A stretch of 64,000 bases of DNA from Nocardioides cavernaquae (GTDB lineage Bacteria; Actinomycetota; Actinomycetes; Propionibacteriales; Nocardioidaceae): NCBI RefSeq assembly GCF_003600895.1, contig NZ_QYRP01000002.1, forward strand, positions 1,426,001 through 1,490,000, written 5' to 3'. Below are positions 31,198 to 39,945 of the stretch, one piece after another. A program made the translations under genes and the position numbers. The number at the start of each line of letters is the position of its first letter. The first letter of the stretch is position 1. Under the pieces are notes generated by a model. That model worked only from the letters and a program-made list of their open reading frames with translations, did no database searches and was not told the DNA's origin.

Positions 31198-33429
31198 ATG
31201 GCCCGCCAGAACTACGAGCTCGGACTCGGCATCATCGAGGAGCACATCGACCTCGCGACTGCCGTCGCCGACCTTGCGGAGAGTATCTTCACCGCCGACG
31301 CGATCCGGGCGATCGTGGAGGCGAAAAAGCCCGAGAAGTACCCGCCGTTCTGGAAGTCACTCGTGGACTACGAGCTCCTGGGGCTCCACATCTCCGACGA
31401 GCTCGGAGGTTCGGGTGGCGGGCTCACCACCCTGGCTGTCGCACTCGAGGCCGTCGGCCGGCATGCACTGCCGGGGGCGTTCACCCCGACGGTGCTCGCC
31501 TCGGCCCTGTTGCAGGCCGCAGGCGGAGAGGCGACCGCGCTGATCCCCGCCCTCATCGACGGTACGACGCTCGCGGCCGTTGCGCCGGAGACCTCGGCGC
31601 TGCCCGTTGCGGAGAGTCATGGCGCCGGGGCCGGAGGCCTGAAGGTCAGCGGCACCTGGGACGGTGTCGCAGCAGGCGACGTCGCGGACCTGCTCGTCCT
31701 TCCCGTCGCCGTTGACGGTGCCGTCCGCTGGATCGCGGTCGAGGCGGGCGACGCCACCATCACGCCCCAGGACAGCGTCGACGTCCTCCGCAGCGCAGCA
31801 CGGGTGACCCTCACCGACCTCGTCGTTCCGTCCAGCCACGTGCTCTCCGGCCTCACCGCCGAGCGCGCCCGCTCCATCGCCGCTGTCGTCCTCGGCGCCG
31901 AGGCGACCGGTGTCATCTCCTGGTCCGTCGCCGCGGCGTCCGAGTACGCCAAGATCCGCGTGCAGTTCGGGCGTCCGATCGGGCAGTTCCAGGGCATCAA
32001 GCACAAGTGCGCCTGGATGGGCATCGCCCTCGAGCAGTCGCGCGCCGCCGTCTGGGACGCCGCCGCCGCGATCGACAAGGGTGACGACTCGGCTGACTTC
32101 GCAGGCAACGTCGCCGCGGTCGTCGTACCCGACCTGGCCGTCACCGTGACCCAGGACTGCATCCAGGCCCACGGCGGCATCGGCTTCACCTGGGAGCACG
32201 ACGCCCACCTCTACTACCGCCGCGCCCTCGCTCTCCGCGGCCTGCTCGGCACCCGGGAGGCGCGCGCGCTCCGCGTCGCCGACGACGCGATCGCCGGCAA
32301 CGTCCGCGCCCTCGAGATCGAGCTGCCCGCGGAGGCCGAGGCGATCCGTGCGCAGGTCCGGGCCGAGCTCGACGTCATCGCCGCGATCGAGGACGACGAC
32401 GAGCGCTTCCTGGCCCTCGGCGACGGCGGCTGGGTGCTGCCGTACTTCCCCAAGCCCTACGGCCGGTCCGCCGGCCCGCTCGAGCAGATCGTCATCGCCC
32501 AGGAGCTCAAGGCCTCAGGCATCCAGGTGCCCAACCTGCTGATCGGCGTGTGGGCGCTGGCCTCGATCGTGGGCCACGGCTCCGAGGAGCTGAAGGAGGA
32601 GCTGGCGATCCCGACCCTGCGGGGCGAGCTGATGTGGTGCCAGCTCTTCTCCGAGCCGGGGTCCGGCTCCGACCTCGCGTCGCTCCAGACGAAGGCGACC
32701 AAGGTCGAGGGCGGCTGGAGGATCAACGGCCAGAAGATCTGGACGTCAATGGCGCAGTTCTCCGACTGGGGCATCCTCATCGCCCGGACCAACCCCACCG
32801 CTCCCAAGCACGAGGGCATCACCTACTTCCTCCTCGACATGTCGAAGGAGGGCGTGGACGTCCGTCCCCTCAAGGAGATGACGGGCTCGGCGCTCTTCAA
32901 CGAGGTCTTCTTCGACGACGTCTTCATCGAGGACAAGTACGTCGTCGGCCAGGTCGACAACGGCTGGAAGGTCACGCGCACGGCGCTGGCCAGCGAGCGC
33001 GTCGCCCTCTCGGGGAAGATGGACGCCTACGCCAACGACCGTGACCTCCTGCGCTTCGCCAACGACCGGGACCTCAGCACCGTCGCCCGCTTCCAGCTCG
33101 GCGAGCTCGTCGCGGAGTCGCAGGCGATCGACGTGATGGGAAACCGGATCGTCCTCAAACAGCTCCTCGGCTCGGACAGCTCCACCACTGCCAGCGTCAA
33201 CAAGCTGCTCGCGATGGGGATCAGCCAGAAGATCGCCGAGTTCATCACGGCCGAGCTGGACGTCGCGGGTGCCTACTCGGTGCCCGGCGCTCCGACCGAC
33301 CACGCGCTCGAGCAGCTGCTCGCGGGCCGTGCCACCACCATCTACGGCGGCACCACCGAGGTGCAGCTCAACCTCATCGGCGAGCGCATGCTCGGCCTGC
33401 CGCGTGACGCGGAAATCAAGGGAGCCTGA
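31198..33429 (+). CDS. Two-domain (fused) acyl-CoA dehydrogenase, FadE34-like layout
   Basis: A 743-residue protein made of two ACAD units. Residues 1 to about 370 are an ACAD-like half containing RVQFGRPIGQFQGIKHKCA and HGGIGFTWEHDAHLYYRRAL. About 390-743 is a full ACAD with QLFSEPGSGSDLA, INGQKIWTS and the C-terminal IYGGTTEVQLNLIGERMLG. In the second unit the usual catalytic E-G-T is Y-G-G-T, so the base must lie elsewhere. A single-chain double ACAD resembles mycobacterial FadE34, which acts on a bulky sterol side-chain acyl-CoA. The start at 31198 begins the first domain cleanly; the frame is open upstream inside the SDR gene. Confidence 0.88.
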   Translation: MARQNYELGLGIIEEHIDLATAVADLAESIFTADAIRAIVEAKKPEKYPPFWKSLVDYELLGLHISDELGGSGGGLTTLAVALEAVGRHALPGAFTPTVLASALLQAAGGEATALIPALIDGTTLAAVAPETSALPVAESHGAGAGGLKVSGTWDGVAAGDVADLLVLPVAVDGAVRWIAVEAGDATITPQDSVDVLRSAARVTLTDLVVPSSHVLSGLTAERARSIAAVVLGAEATGVISWSVAAASEYAKIRVQFGRPIGQFQGIKHKCAWMGIALEQSRAAVWDAAAAIDKGDDSADFAGNVAAVVVPDLAVTVTQDCIQAHGGIGFTWEHDAHLYYRRALALRGLLGTREARALRVADDAIAGNVRALEIELPAEAEAIRAQVRAELDVIAAIEDDDERFLALGDGGWVLPYFPKPYGRSAGPLEQIVIAQELKASGIQVPNLLIGVWALASIVGHGSEELKEELAIPTLRGELMWCQLFSEPGSGSDLASLQTKATKVEGGWRINGQKIWTSMAQFSDWGILIARTNPTAPKHEGITYFLLDMSKEGVDVRPLKEMTGSALFNEVFFDDVFIEDKYVVGQVDNGWKVTRTALASERVALSGKMDAYANDRDLLRFANDRDLSTVARFQLGELVAESQAIDVMGNRIVLKQLLGSDSSTTASVNKLLAMGISQKIAEFITAELDVAGAYSVPGAPTDHALEQLLAGRATTIYGGTTEVQLNLIGERMLGLPRDAEIKGA

Positions 33430-33432
33430 GCC

Positions 33433-34731
33433 ATGTACGCCTGGTCTGACAGTGACATCGCGATCCGCGACGCCGTGCGCGAATGGATCGACGCCGAGGT
33501 GCGCCCGCAGCTCGACGAGCTCGAGACCGGCGCTATCCCGCCGTACGACCTGGCGCGGAAGCTCTTCAAGGACTTCGGCCTCGACGCCATGGGCGGCGAG
33601 ATGGTCGGCAAGTGGCTCGCCTCCGAGCGTCGTCGCGCCGAGCGCAAGGCCGCTGCAGCTGCGGCCGAGGCCTCTGGTGAGCCGGTTGCGCCGCGTGAGA
33701 AGAAGCCGAAGAACGACGACGCGGACTCGATGGCCGGCTTCCTGTCCATGGGCGCCGTGATGGGGGCCGAGCTCTGCGGCGTCTCGCTCGGCAGCCTCGT
33801 CTCGATGGGCGTCTCGATCGGCCTGGGCGCCTCGACCATCGCCACCAAGGGCACGCTGGAGCAGAAGGAGCGCTGGCTCCCCAGGATCGTCACCGCCGAG
33901 CACATCGCGGCCTGGGCGATCACCGAGCCCGACTCCGGGTCGGATGCCTTCGGCGGCATGAAGACCACGGCTCGCCGTGACGGCGACGGGTTCATCCTCA
34001 AGGGGCAGAAGACCTTCATCACCAACGGCCCGTACGCCGACGTGATGGTGGTCTACGCGAAGCTCGACGAGGGCGACGGCACGCCGATCCGCGACCGCAA
34101 GGTGGTGGCCTTCGTGCTCGAGAAGGGCATGCCCGGCCTCACGCAGGGCAAGCCGTTCAAGAAGATGGGCATCATGTCCTCGCCCACCGGCGAGCTCTTC
34201 TTCGATGACGTGCGGCTCACGATGGACCACCTGCTCGGTGGCGAGAAGGCGCTCGCCGCAGGCAGGGACAACGACGGCCGCGACAGCGCCCGGCAGAGCT
34301 TCGTCCTCGAGCGAGTGGCGTGCGCCGTCGGCTCGCTGGGCATCATCAACGAGTGCCACCGGCTCTCGATCGCCTACGCCAAGCAGCGCGAGCTGTGGGG
34401 TCAGCCGATCTCCGACTTCCAGCTGATCCAGCTCAAGCTGGCGAAGATGGAGGTCGCCCGCCTCAACGTGCAGAACATGGTCTTCGTGACCCTGGAGAAG
34501 GTGAAGGCGGGCCAGCTGCCGACCCTGGCCGAGGCATCCGCGATGAAGTACTACTCGACGGAGGCGGCGACCGACGTCGCGATGGAGGCCGTGCAGCTCT
34601 TCGGCGGCAACGGCTACATGGCGGAGTACCGCGTCGAGCAGCTGGCCCGCGATGCCAAGTCGCTGATGATCTATGCCGGCAGCAACGAGGTCCAGATCAC
34701 CCACATCGCGAAGGGGCTCGTCGCGGGATGA
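33433..34731 (+). CDS. Acyl-CoA dehydrogenase
   Basis: A 432-residue flavoenzyme. It contains AWAITEPDSGSDAFGG (FAD/substrate-binding), LKGQKTFITNGPYADV, the flavin-contacting RELWGQPISDFQLIQLKLA and FGGNGYMAEYRVEQLARDAKSLMIYAG spacing at the C-terminus. An unusual Ala/Lys-rich insertion (AERKAAAAAAEASGEPVAPREKKPK) at about residues 68-93 separates the first helices. The position of the common catalytic Glu reads Y-A-G rather than Y-E-G, so the catalytic base may sit on another helix. It starts 3 bp after the fused ACAD gene and overlaps the GMC oxidase gene by 4 bp, forming a tight operon with the other beta-oxidation genes. Confidence 0.9.
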   Translation: MYAWSDSDIAIRDAVREWIDAEVRPQLDELETGAIPPYDLARKLFKDFGLDAMGGEMVGKWLASERRRAERKAAAAAAEASGEPVAPREKKPKNDDADSMAGFLSMGAVMGAELCGVSLGSLVSMGVSIGLGASTIATKGTLEQKERWLPRIVTAEHIAAWAITEPDSGSDAFGGMKTTARRDGDGFILKGQKTFITNGPYADVMVVYAKLDEGDGTPIRDRKVVAFVLEKGMPGLTQGKPFKKMGIMSSPTGELFFDDVRLTMDHLLGGEKALAAGRDNDGRDSARQSFVLERVACAVGSLGIINECHRLSIAYAKQRELWGQPISDFQLIQLKLAKMEVARLNVQNMVFVTLEKVKAGQLPTLAEASAMKYYSTEAATDVAMEAVQLFGGNGYMAEYRVEQLARDAKSLMIYAGSNEVQITHIAKGLVAG

Positions 34732-36466
34732 GTGCGGAGCACTACGACGTCGTGGTCGTCGGGTCCGGTTTCGGCGGCTCGGTCACGGCGTTGCGGCTCA
34801 CCGAGAAGGGCTACCGGGTCGCCGTCCTGGAAGCGGGTGACCGCTTCGAGGACGCCGACTTCGCTGCGAACAACTGGGACCTGAAGCGCTACCTGTTCGC
34901 CCCGGCGGCGGCCTGCTACGGGATCATGCGGATCGACCTGATCAAGGACTGCCTGATCGTGGCGGGCGCCGGTGTCGGGGGTGGATCGCTGGTCTACGCG
35001 AACACTCTCTACGAGCCGCTCGACCCGTTCTACTCCGACCCGGCCTGGTCCGGGATCACCGACTGGAAGTCGGAGCTCGCGCCCTACTACGACCAGGCGA
35101 AGCGGATGCTCGGGGTCACCACGTGCCCGGTCACCACGCCCGCTGACGACCTCATGCGTGAGGTGGCCGAGGAGATGGGGGTCGGGCACACGGTGCACCC
35201 GACGCCCGTCGGGGTCCTCTTCGGAGGTCCGGGGGACCGGCCCGGTGACGAGGTCGCCGACCCCTTCTTCGGAGGAGTGGGGCCGAGCCGGAACGTCTGC
35301 CACAACTGTGGCGAGTGCATGACCGGCTGTCGCCACAACGCGAAGAACACGCTCGTGAAGAACTACCTCCACCTCGCCGAGCGCGCGGGGGCGGTGGTCC
35401 ACCCGCTGACCACGGTGACGCGGGTCCGCCCGCAGTCCGACGACGGCCCCGGTCGGTACGTCGTCGAGGCACGCTGGACGAAGGCCAAGCTGTCGCGGCG
35501 CTCGGCGGTCAAGACCTTCACTGCCGACCACGTCGTCTTCTCGGCAGCTGCGCTCGGCACGCAGAAGCTGCTCCACCGGCTGAAGGCGACGGGCGACCTG
35601 CCCGGGATCTCCGACCGCCTGGGCGAGCTCACCCGGACCAACTCCGAGTCCATCCTGGGCGCGCTCGCTCCTGACACGGAGGTCGACTACTCGCAGGGCG
35701 TCGCGATCACGTCGTCGTGGCACCCCGACGAGCGCACGCACATCGAGCCGGTCCGGTTCGGTCACGGCAGCAACGCCATCGCGTTCCTGCAGACCGTGCT
35801 CGTGGCCGGCGGTCCGGGCGTCCGGCGCCGGTGGGCGGCCGAGCTGATCCGGAAGCTTCCGCACCTCACCGACTACTACGACGTGAAGCACTGGTCCGAG
35901 CGCGCCGTCATCGCGCTGGTCATGCAGGCCGTCGACAACTCGATCACCGTCTCCGCGCGGCGTACGCCCATCGGGTGGCGGCTCACCTCCAAGCAGGGCC
36001 ACGGAGATCCCAACCCGACCTGGCTGCCCGTCGGCCACGAGGCCGTGAAGCGCATGGCGGCCCGGATGAGCCGGGACGGCAGGCCGGGCCAGGCGGAGTC
36101 AGCATCGGCGAGCCCTTCGGCCGACCGGCCACCGCGCACTTCATCGGCGGCTGCGCGATCGGTGACTCTCCGGCCACGGGCGTGGTCGATCCCTACCAGC
36201 GGCTCTACGGCTACGACGGGTTGCACGTGGTCGACGGGTCAGCGATCTCCGCCAACCTCGGCGTGAACCCGTCGCTGACGATCACCGCCCAGGCCGAGCG
36301 GGCGATGGCGTTCTGGCCCAACAAGGACGGCGAGGATCCGCGCCCGCCGCTGGGCGCGGCGTACCAGAGGATCGGTCCGGTCGAGCCTGGCAATCCGGCG
36401 GTCCCCGTCGCTGCGAGCGGCGCGTTGCGCCTCCCGCTCGTGCAGGTCAACGGTTCGCGGGAGTGA
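34728..36466 (+). pseudogene. GMC oxidase, cholesterol-oxidase (ChoD)-like, interrupted by a -1 frameshift
   Basis: The frame from ATG 34728 encodes an N-terminal FAD motif, GSGFGGS (about residues 12-18), AGAGVGGGSLVYANTL, and the Cys-rich CHNCGECMTGCRHNAKNTL block typical of ChoD-type GMC oxidases. Similarity in this frame stops near 36090. The protein continues at once in the -1 frame with [24 protein letters not shown] and [22 protein letters not shown], the conserved C-terminal GMC block, to 36466. The combined length of about 579 codons equals mycobacterial ChoD (578). One missing base near 36080-36095 explains the break. It could be a true inactivating mutation or an assembly error. 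It is the last gene of the thiolase-ACAD operon. Confidence 0.85.
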
Positions 36467-36484
36467 TCCGGAGGCCGGCCGGAT
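36466..36484. terminator. Small hairpin between convergent GMC oxidase and arsC genes
   Basis: ATCCGG (36466-36471) pairs with CCGGAT (36479-36484) around a 7-nt GC-rich loop, filling almost the entire 22-bp gap between the two convergent stops. It may act as a weak bidirectional terminator. Confidence 0.4.
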
Positions 36485-36488
36485 TCGC

Positions 36489-36896
36489 TCAGGCGGTCGG
36501 GAGCAGGTCCGCGATCAGCGCCTCGATGCGCGTCTTGATCTCGTCGCGGATCGGCCGGACGGCGTCGAGCCCCTGGCCCGCCGGGTCGTCGAGCTTCCAG
36601 TCCTCGTAGCGCTTGCCCGGGAAGTAGGGGCACTCGTCGCCACAGCCCATCGTGATCACGACGTCAGAGGCCTGGACGGCCTCGGTGGTGAGCACCTTGG
36701 GCTGGTTGCCCGCGATGTCGATGCCCTCCTCGGCCATGGCGGCGACGGCCATCGGGTTGATCTCGTTGCCGGGCTTCGAGCCGGCGGAGAGCACCTCGAT
36801 GCGGCCCTCGCCGAGGTGCTGCAGGTAGCCGGCGGCCATCTGCGAACGACCGGCGTTGTGGACGCAGACGAACAGGACGGTGGGCTTTTCGCTCAT
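36489..36896 (-). CDS. arsC: Arsenate reductase (low-molecular-weight phosphatase fold)
   Basis: A 135-residue protein with the P-loop C11-V-H-N-A-G-R-S of LMW-PTP-type ArsC, which reduces arsenate to arsenite. Further cysteines C85 and C89 lie in MGCGDECPYFPG. Thioredoxin-linked ArsC proteins use a Cys pair in this region, while actinobacterial mycothiol-linked enzymes need only the P-loop Cys, so the reductant cannot be decided here. The ATG at 36896 overlaps the stop of the aquaporin gene by 4 bp. It is the last gene of an arsR-aquaporin-arsC operon, consistent with arsenite leaving through the channel next door. Confidence 0.93.
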   Translation of the reverse strand: MSEKPTVLFVCVHNAGRSQMAAGYLQHLGEGRIEVLSAGSKPGNEINPMAVAAMAEEGIDIAGNQPKVLTTEAVQASDVVITMGCGDECPYFPGKRYEDWKLDDPAGQGLDAVRPIRDEIKTRIEALIADLLPTA

Positions 36897-37588
36897 CGCT
36901 GGAGAGCTCCTTCTCGGGAGAGTTCTTCGGAGTTGGTGGAGGAAAAGATGGCGCGGACGAGGACGACCGCGAGTGCGGCGCCGACGACCTGCATGCCGAG
37001 GAACGCCGGGACCGATGCGGGCGCGATGCCCGCGAAGGTGTTGGAGAACATCCGCGCGATCGTGACTGCCGGGTTGGCGAAGGACGTCGACGACGTGAAC
37101 CAGTACGCCGCGGTGATGTAGCCGCCGACCGCGTAGGCGATCGTGTCGGTCCGGCCCGAGCGGATGGCCCCGAAGATCACGAGCACCAGGCCGAGCGTCG
37201 CCACGACCTCGCCGAGCCAGAGGCCGGAGCTGCTGCGGTCGTGAGTGGAGATCGAGACGGCGTCGAGCTCGAACATCAGGTTGGCGGCGATTGCGCCGAC
37301 GGTGCCGCCGGCGATCTGGGCGACGGCCAGCGGCGGGACGTTGCGCCACGGCGTACCGCCGAGGACTGCGTCGACTGCGGTGACGACCGGGTTGAACGCT
37401 GCGGAGACCGGCTGGAGCGTGAGGATCAGCGCGACGAGGACTGCGCCGGTGATCAGGCTGTTGGCCAGCAGCTGCAGGGCGACGTCGTCGGTGAGCTGGG
37501 TCGCCATGATGCCCGAGCCGATGACCGTCGCAACCAGGAACGCCGTGCCGACGAACTCCGAGGTGACCTGGCGGACCAGGGCGGTCAC
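36893..37588 (-). CDS. MIP-family aquaglyceroporin in ars operon (AqpS-like)
   Basis: A 231-residue channel with six membrane segments. The second NPA box is intact (SFANPAVTIARMF). The first reads N-P-V (AFNPVVTAVDAV), a deviation seen in some arsenic-linked channels. The GTG at 37588 overlaps the arsR stop by 4 bp, and the stop overlaps arsC by 4 bp. In Sinorhizobium an ars-operon aquaporin (AqpS) passes arsenite out of the cell down its gradient after ArsC makes it. The same arrangement here, with no ArsB or Acr3 in the window, supports that role by analogy. Confidence 0.88.
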   Translation of the reverse strand: MTALVRQVTSEFVGTAFLVATVIGSGIMATQLTDDVALQLLANSLITGAVLVALILTLQPVSAAFNPVVTAVDAVLGGTPWRNVPPLAVAQIAGGTVGAIAANLMFELDAVSISTHDRSSSGLWLGEVVATLGLVLVIFGAIRSGRTDTIAYAVGGYITAAYWFTSSTSFANPAVTIARMFSNTFAGIAPASVPAFLGMQVVGAALAVVLVRAIFSSTNSEELSREGALQR

Positions 37589-37941
37589 AGGCCGCCGCCG
37601 ATCAGGGCGGCGAGGTCGCTGAGCGCCTCGGTCTTCACGGAGTAGTAGACCCACGTGCCGCGCTTGCTGCGGTCGAGGAGTCCGGCCTCGTGGAGGACCT
37701 TGAGGTGGTGACTGATCGTGGGCTGCGACAGGTTGAAGGCGTCGTTGAGGTCGCACACGCAGGCCTCGCCGTCGGCGTGCGCCGCGACCAGCGACAGCAG
37801 CCGCAGGCGGACCGGGTCGGCCAGCGCCTTCAGCAGGGGCGCGATGCGCTCGGCCTGCTCGGCGGCCAGCGGAGTGGACATCAGCGGAGAGCAGCACGCC
37901 ACCGTCTGGACGGGCGTGAGCTCGATCAATGACTTCGACAC
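37585..37941 (-). CDS. arsR: ArsR-family arsenic-responsive repressor
   Basis: A 118-residue winged-helix repressor. The recognition region is LSQPTISHHLKVLHEAGL, and the wing is KRGTWVYYSV. Potential As(III) ligands are C16-C17 near the N-terminus and C61/C63 in ACVCDL. This layout resembles Corynebacterium ArsR, which binds arsenite through two adjacent N-terminal cysteines and one later cysteine, rather than the helix-only E. coli type. The start is GTG at 37941. It is the first gene of arsR-aquaporin-arsC and is divergent from arsI, with TCTATGT-type repeats in between that it presumably binds. Confidence 0.92.
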   Translation of the reverse strand: MSKSLIELTPVQTVACCSPLMSTPLAAEQAERIAPLLKALADPVRLRLLSLVAAHADGEACVCDLNDAFNLSQPTISHHLKVLHEAGLLDRSKRGTWVYYSVKTEALSDLAALIGGGL

Positions 37942-37944
37942 ACA

Positions 37945-37989
37945 TCTATGTTGACGGATGTCTATGTTCGTGGCAACCTCGGACATAGA
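37945..37989. promoter_or_regulatory. Candidate ArsR operator repeats between arsR and arsI
   Basis: TCTATGTT occurs at 37945-37952 and again at 37961-37968 (16-bp period), and the inverted form ACATAGA at 37983-37989 makes a 7-bp inverted repeat with the second copy (15-bp spacer). The region is the most AT-rich in the neighbourhood and covers both promoters of the divergent arsR operon and arsI. Confidence 0.65.
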
Positions 37990-38013
37990 CAACCATCGAT
38001 ATAAGGAGTCACC

Positions 38014-38469
38014 ATGTCCCGCATCCAGCTCGCGCTCAACGTCGACAACCTCGAGGAGTCCATCGCGTTCTACTCCGCGCTCTTCGGCGCGGAGCCCGCG
38101 AAGCGCAAGCCCGGCTACGCCAACTTCGCGGTCGCCGAGCCGCCGCTCAAGCTCGTGCTGATCGAGAACCCGGGCCAGGGCGGCTCGTTGAACCACCTCG
38201 GCGTCGAGGTCGACGACACCGACGCTGTCGACGCGGTCCAGTCCCGTCTCGGTGGTGCCGGCCTCGCTTCGACCGACGAGCGCGACTCGACGTGCTGCTA
38301 CGCCCGCCAGGACAAGTTCTGGGTCGAGAACACCCCGGACGGTGAGCGCTGGGAGGTCTACACGGTCCTCGAGGACTCTGAGACGTTCTCCGCGACGTCC
38401 GAGGCTGGGAGCCAGTGCTGCGGCACGGAGACGCTGGAGCTGCAGCCGACAGCCGCGGCCTGTTGCTGA
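38014..38469 (+). CDS. arsI: ArsI/CadI-family VOC protein (C-As lyase or cadmium-induced)
   Basis: A 151-residue glyoxalase/VOC-fold protein. The metal-ligand candidates are an early residue in QLALNV, H61 and E114. The adjacent cysteines C94-C95 in STCCYARQDKFW match the thiol pair that binds trivalent organoarsenicals in ArsI C-As lyases and are also found in CadI. Four further cysteines (135, 136, 150, 151) form a Cys-rich tail. It is divergent from the arsR operon, so arsenic-dependent expression is likely. ArsI removes methyl groups from methylarsenite; CadI is induced by cadmium. The sequence alone does not separate the two, but context favours arsenic. Confidence 0.88.
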   Translation: MSRIQLALNVDNLEESIAFYSALFGAEPAKRKPGYANFAVAEPPLKLVLIENPGQGGSLNHLGVEVDDTDAVDAVQSRLGGAGLASTDERDSTCCYARQDKFWVENTPDGERWEVYTVLEDSETFSATSEAGSQCCGTETLELQPTAAACC

Positions 38470-38507
38470 CCGCGGCTGCCGGGATTCCCGGGGTCTGAAC
38501 GGCAGTG

Positions 38508-38696
38508 TCAGTAGCTGTCCGCGTTGCGCCGAGAGCGCGGCGCCAGGACCAGTGAGAGAACGATCGCGAGCGCACCCGCGATCACGAGGATCCAGCCGAG
38601 CGCGTCGTCGTTGACGTACTGAATGTCCACGGTGATGACGTCGAGGGTCAGGATCAGGCCGAGGACGAGCAGCACGATGCCGAGTCCGATGTACAT
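38508..38696 (-). CDS. Small membrane protein, DUF6458-like
   Basis: A 62-residue protein with two membrane segments (about residues 3-20 and 32-52) separated by a short acidic loop (VDIQYVNDDALG) and ending in a basic tail (APRSRRNADSY). The N-terminal MYIGLGIVLLVLGLIL matches the start of the DUF6458 family of actinobacterial membrane proteins; the function is unknown. The ATG at 38696 is near the start of the transmembrane helix. It is convergent with arsI, with 38 bp between the stops. Confidence 0.72.
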   Translation of the reverse strand: MYIGLGIVLLVLGLILTLDVITVDIQYVNDDALGWILVIAGALAIVLSLVLAPRSRRNADSY

Positions 38697-38776
38697 GGCA
38701 ACACTCCTGTGGTCGGGAACGGGACAGCCCTCCTGTTCCCCGAGGAGGCGATCTCCATGCCTGCTGGCGAAATCAG

Positions 38777-38810
38777 CAGAGGCCCCCACCGCATGCGATG
38801 GGGGCCTCTG
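38777..38810 (-). terminator. Terminator downstream of tRNA-Pro
   Basis: Perfect 12-bp arms CAGAGGCCCCCA (38777-38788) and TGGGGGCCTCTG (38799-38810) with a 10-nt loop lie 6 nt past the 3' end of tRNA-Pro, followed on the minus strand by TGATTTC. This would end the tRNA transcript before the DUF6458-like gene. Confidence 0.85.
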
Positions 38811-38815
38811 AACTG

Positions 38816-38889
<74 letters not shown>

Positions 38890-38974
38890 AACCCCACGAG
38901 CCGCGTACGGCGCGTGAGCAGGTTGGAGCATACCGGTAGATCCGGCGCCCCCTGAAATCGGGCAGGAATCGGGT

Positions 38975-39919
38975 TCAGCCAGTGCGTGCCGTGAGCGTGA
39001 GCAGGGTCGCTTCCGGACGGCATGCGACGCGGATCCGGGCGTAGGGATTGGTGCCGAGGCCGGCCGAGACGTGCAGCCAGGACGAGCCGGCATCGCCGGG
39101 AAGCGAGTCCGCCGGGTGCCGGTGCAGACCCTTCGCGCGGGCGGGTTCGAGGTCGCAGTTGGTGGTCAGCGCGCCGATCCACGGCAGGCAGACCTGCCCG
39201 CCATGGGTGTGGCCGGCGATGATCGCGTCGTAACCGTCGGCCGCGAACTGGTCGAGCACGCGAAGGTATGGCGCGTGGGTGATGCCCAGCCGCACGTCGG
39301 CGTCCGCGGGGGCCGGGCCCGCGACGGCGGCGAGGTCGTCGTACTCGAGGTGGGGGTCGTCGACGCCGGCGAACGCGAAGCGCGTCCCGCCGACGGTCAG
39401 CCAGGCCGTGGCGTTGGTCAGGTCCAGCCAGCCGGCGTTGGTGAATCCGTCGACGAGGTCGGTCCAGGGCAGCTTCGGGCCGTTGTTGTGGCGGATGCCG
39501 TCGTCGGGCAGGAGGTACTTGAACGGGTTGCGCAGGCTCGGCGCGAAGTAGTCGTTGGAGCCCAGCACGAAGACCCCGGGCGCCTCGAGCAGACCGGAGA
39601 AGTCATCGAGGAGCGCCGGGACCGCCTGCATGTGCGCGAGGTTGTCGCCGGTGTTGATCACCAGGTCCGGCTTGAGGTCGGCCAGCCCGCGCACCCATGC
39701 CCGCTTGGCCTCCTGGCTCGGCGTGAGGTGCAGGTCGGAGAGGTGCAGGACTCGCAGCGCTGCATGGCCCGGGGGCAGCAACGGCAGCGTCACCTCACGC
39801 AGCGTGTAGGCCCGCGCCTCGCACACGGCGTACGCCGTCAGCGCTGCGCCGCTGACCGCGCCGACCGCGAGCCCACGCAGGGCAACGGTGCGGGCGAGCC
39901 GAAAGCCGGTGGGAGCCAT
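38975..39919 (-). CDS. Metallophosphoesterase with N-terminal membrane anchor (Rv3683-like)
   Basis: A 314-residue calcineurin-like phosphoesterase. An N-terminal hydrophobic segment (about 12-32) anchors it, followed by metal-site motifs HLSDLHL, NTGDNL, GSNDYF (in place of the usual GNHD), a His in GITHAPY and GHTHGGQ. The GSND variant is common in actinobacterial relatives. Active-site orientation would be extracytoplasmic, so a role in cell-envelope phosphoester or UDP-sugar hydrolysis is possible but unproven. It lies next to yqeY and ponA2; in M. tuberculosis the same gene (Rv3683) neighbours ponA2. Confidence 0.88.
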   Translation of the reverse strand: MAPTGFRLARTVALRGLAVGAVSGAALTAYAVCEARAYTLREVTLPLLPPGHAALRVLHLSDLHLTPSQEAKRAWVRGLADLKPDLVINTGDNLAHMQAVPALLDDFSGLLEAPGVFVLGSNDYFAPSLRNPFKYLLPDDGIRHNNGPKLPWTDLVDGFTNAGWLDLTNATAWLTVGGTRFAFAGVDDPHLEYDDLAAVAGPAPADADVRLGITHAPYLRVLDQFAADGYDAIIAGHTHGGQVCLPWIGALTTNCDLEPARAKGLHRHPADSLPGDAGSSWLHVSAGLGTNPYARIRVACRPEATLLTLTARTG

Positions 39920-39945
39920 CCCTCAAGGCTGCCACAATGGCTGGC

